A DNA stretch of 64,000 nt, from the NCBI RefSeq assembly GCF_018143015.1, contig NC_054756.1, positions 15,198,902 through 15,262,901 on the forward strand, given 5' to 3'. The DNA is from Lytechinus variegatus. Lineage: Eukaryota > Echinodermata > Echinoidea > Temnopleuroida > Toxopneustidae. Made by a program: the position numbers and the translations under genes. The notes beneath the pieces were generated by a model. That model made no database searches and had not been told where the DNA came from. It worked only from the letters and a program-made list of their open reading frames with translations. This document shows positions 61,781-64,000 of this stretch, piece after piece (the first letter of the stretch is position 1; every line of letters begins with the position of its first letter).

Positions 61781-62065
61781 CACTGTTAAAAATTCCCTGA
61801 TTTTACAGAAAAAATAAAGACTATTTTGCAAAGAGCAATCACAGAATCATTCTGTTAATTCATAAAACAGAAATTTTTCTGCAGTTTAACAGATCAGGTC
61901 TGTTTAAAAAGGGGAAAAGGGTGTTTTATTAAAGGAAATTTGTAAGGTTCCATACACCCAATACCAATTTCCTGTAAGATTACGCAATTTGGTAAGATTA
62001 CAGGTGTTCTCGAGACTCTGCTGCAGGAACTTCTTTTATTTTAAGGACAAATTTTCTAACAGTGT
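61781..62065 (-). mobile_element. Full copy of the ACACTGTTA-ended MITE, 285 bp
   Basis: Left ACACTGTTAAAAA, right TTCTAACAGTGT. Reverse-complement relative of 3777-4040. Confidence 0.85.
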
Positions 62066-64000
62066 AATTCAATGCGTCATCCCGTCTAATTTTGAAGAAA
62101 AAGGGATCCATAGGGATCCACACACCTCGTTTGTAAAGTAAAAAAAAAATAATTAATTTGAGTGCATGGTTCCAGTGTGAAAATACTAAAACATCGTGGA
62201 GATTCTGTGGTTGTGTTTCCATGGTTTCGTGACGATTTTTGGTGATAAAATCATTAAAATGATGAGGCGGCTATGATTTACCGTATGGCGAGATTCAGTA
62301 GACAGTCGTACCATGTAGTCACTCGAACGAAACCGACTTCAGAACGAACAAAGTTATCATATTTTTACCAATGACAGCCCAACGGTCGGTTTGGAGTCAG
62401 TCTTGTTAATGTGACCGCAGCTTAAGTGATATACGTGGGGTTAATCAATATATGTCTATAGGAAATTCATCAATAATATTAACACTGTTACGGATATTTC
62501 TTATAGCTTCTCTGGTGATAAAGGAAGGCAATTCTTCCTGGCGTTGCTGATAACATTATGGGGTCACGCTACCATTGTAAACGCATGCAGACTACAGGAA
62601 GCTATTCTTTTTTTCGTTTTGCATGATTTGCGGCAACGAGAGACTTTTTCTTCATTATTCCATTCCCCTATATTGCTTTTATTTCACTTTACCTTGTAAT
62701 TCTAGAGTTTGAGAATTTGAAATGAAATAAAGATTTTATCAATCAATCAACCAACCAACCAATCAATCAATCAAGTATAGTAATTTGCTATTATTTAGGA
62801 GACTATACTCAATGATCTTGTACGTGAACCTTTCTGTACATCCAATTTTCACAATGTTTCATGTTCTTCGGTCCTCGGTTCAAATTGTATATTCATTTTC
62901 ATCTCTCTCCCTCTATGAAAGGGAGGGGATGCCTATTCCCTGTGCCCCATAGAGCGGCAAATCTCCTCCTGTTTGAGGGACCCTCAAACAGGATACCGAC
63001 TCACAGACAGAAGAGAGATTTGACATTTTAACTACATGAATTGCAAACGAGGCAAACGTCATTCAAAGTTGAATGACCTTCCGTTTCTCCACTTCCCTTG
63101 ATGTCTCCGTCACACCAAGTATATAAACAACTTTAAAAAATCATTTCGGAAGACTTGTTAATCCAAAAATGAAATACGGTTCAATATTCTGATGGTTAGT
63201 AATCCGAAAACGAAATAAGATACTGTCCTGAAAACGCTCGTCCGAAAACGAAGTGATGTTCTTCCGAAAACGAAATAAGGTTTGTCTAAAAACGAAACAA
63301 GAATCGCAAAAAAAAGAAACGAGGGTCGTCTGAACACGAAATAAGGTTTGTAATTTCGAAGGTTTGTTCATAAGTTCATAAGTTCATAACAGGCAGTGCC
63401 CCTTGGAAATCTGGTAGGTATACATGTATGATAAATACTAGGAGGAGAAATGTAATCAAAATCAGCTTAAATTTGTAGCGAAACCCTTTTTTTTTCTCGC
63501 AAGTCAATTTTTTTTCCTGGAACAGCAACTTTATTTTGTATCCAACTCCATTGCTTCTTTTTAATGCACGTCAACTTTAAACCAGCAACCCACGTTAAAT
63601 AAAGTGTTCCCCGGGCCCCGTGTGTTTGCTTTGGATTCATTTACGTTTGGTGTGGCTGTGTTACTCTGTGATGTTACATGAAAACACGAATGTACCCACC
63701 AAGAGCAAAGAGGAAACCAAGCAGACAGAGGAAATACACTTATGACTAAATTCAGAAGATGCCCTGGTGGGAATAACATGGCATCGCATATTATTCAGCA
63801 ACAAAAGGGATCACCCCCCCCCCCCCCCTTGAACCGAAACCTCCGGTTGGTCTTTTCCGAACACTTAGAGCCGTGGTGACGGGATACATATTTGAAGGAA
63901 GAAGTGACAAGTGTCGTTGCTGGAAAATCAAATTGAGGGAGAATAGAGGAAAGGAAAGCTAAAGGGAGAAGGGGTGGGAAGGGGGGGGGGTATTCATGGA
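62066..64000. other. Unassigned DNA at window end
   Basis: A retroelement-like tail, AATAAAGATTTTATCAATCA, with (ATCA/ACCA)n lies at 62725-62775. C- and G-runs occur at 63813-63828 and 63980-63990. 63141-63371 is a loose tandem of CCGAAAACGAAATAAGG-type units. Upstream exons of the minus-strand receptor may start beyond here. Confidence 0.5.

Noticed and set aside
63561..63779. Minus-strand frame with a hydrophobic start and Asn/Thr-rich end, as a possible upstream exon of the receptor
   Set aside because: An acceptor-like CATCACAG exists but no donor keeps the phase convincingly; too weak to annotate.

Overview
The window is animal nuclear DNA: AT-rich, with intron-bearing genes, clean GT/AG splice sites, many tRNA-derived SINEs, many foldback (MITE-like) elements and long trinucleotide microsatellites. 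The gene content (an L3MBTL chromatin protein and a membrane receptor with SRCR domains) together with this repeat style fits an echinoderm, most likely a sea urchin. That assignment is inference. Nothing points to a bacterial or viral replicon.

Three genes can be supported. (1) A complete-looking plus-strand L3MBTL-type Polycomb-group gene has its coding part at 13778-32237. It has 19 coding exons whose phases all join into one frame of 963 codons. Domain order is an FCS zinc finger, three MBT repeats with the methyl-lysine cage residues intact in MBT2, two CCHHC zinc fingers and a C-terminal SAM domain. A non-coding first exon may lie near 9060-9233. (2) A plus-strand type I receptor at 41924-49945 has five exons and 558 codons: signal peptide, three SRCR domains, one transmembrane helix and a tail with tyrosine and SH3-ligand motifs. 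(3) A minus-strand receptor gene, 3' part only, ends at 52462 and runs to at least 58245. It has a Ser/Thr-rich stalk, one transmembrane helix and a tail of about 397 residues with ITIM-like and Grb2-type tyrosine motifs. Its ectodomain exons are not convincingly in the window. Genes 2 and 3 converge tail to tail about 2.5 kb apart.

Layout: 1-2300 is CACTGTG minisatellite; 2300-13720 is intergenic or 5' flank with MITEs and a SINE; 13720-32237 is the L3MBTL gene, with introns full of SINEs, TTAA foldback elements and GAT microsatellites; 32238-41923 is its 3' flank, with a 75-80 bp satellite carrying p53-type half-sites (34914-35832), a GAT microsatellite and several MITEs; 41924-49945 is the SRCR gene; 49946-52461 is the gap between the convergent genes; 52462-58822 is the minus-strand receptor; 58823-64000 is repeats and unassigned DNA.

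The L3MBTL gene would act in chromatin compaction. The two receptors could be immune or cell-adhesion receptors that signal through SH2/SH3 adaptors. The most unusual items are the satellite with regularly spaced p53 half-sites, the tandem CCHHC fingers, the convergent pair of tyrosine-motif receptors, and several nested or palindromic MITEs that carry CRE or DR1 motifs. All exon boundaries were read by eye, and no alignment or database search was possible.
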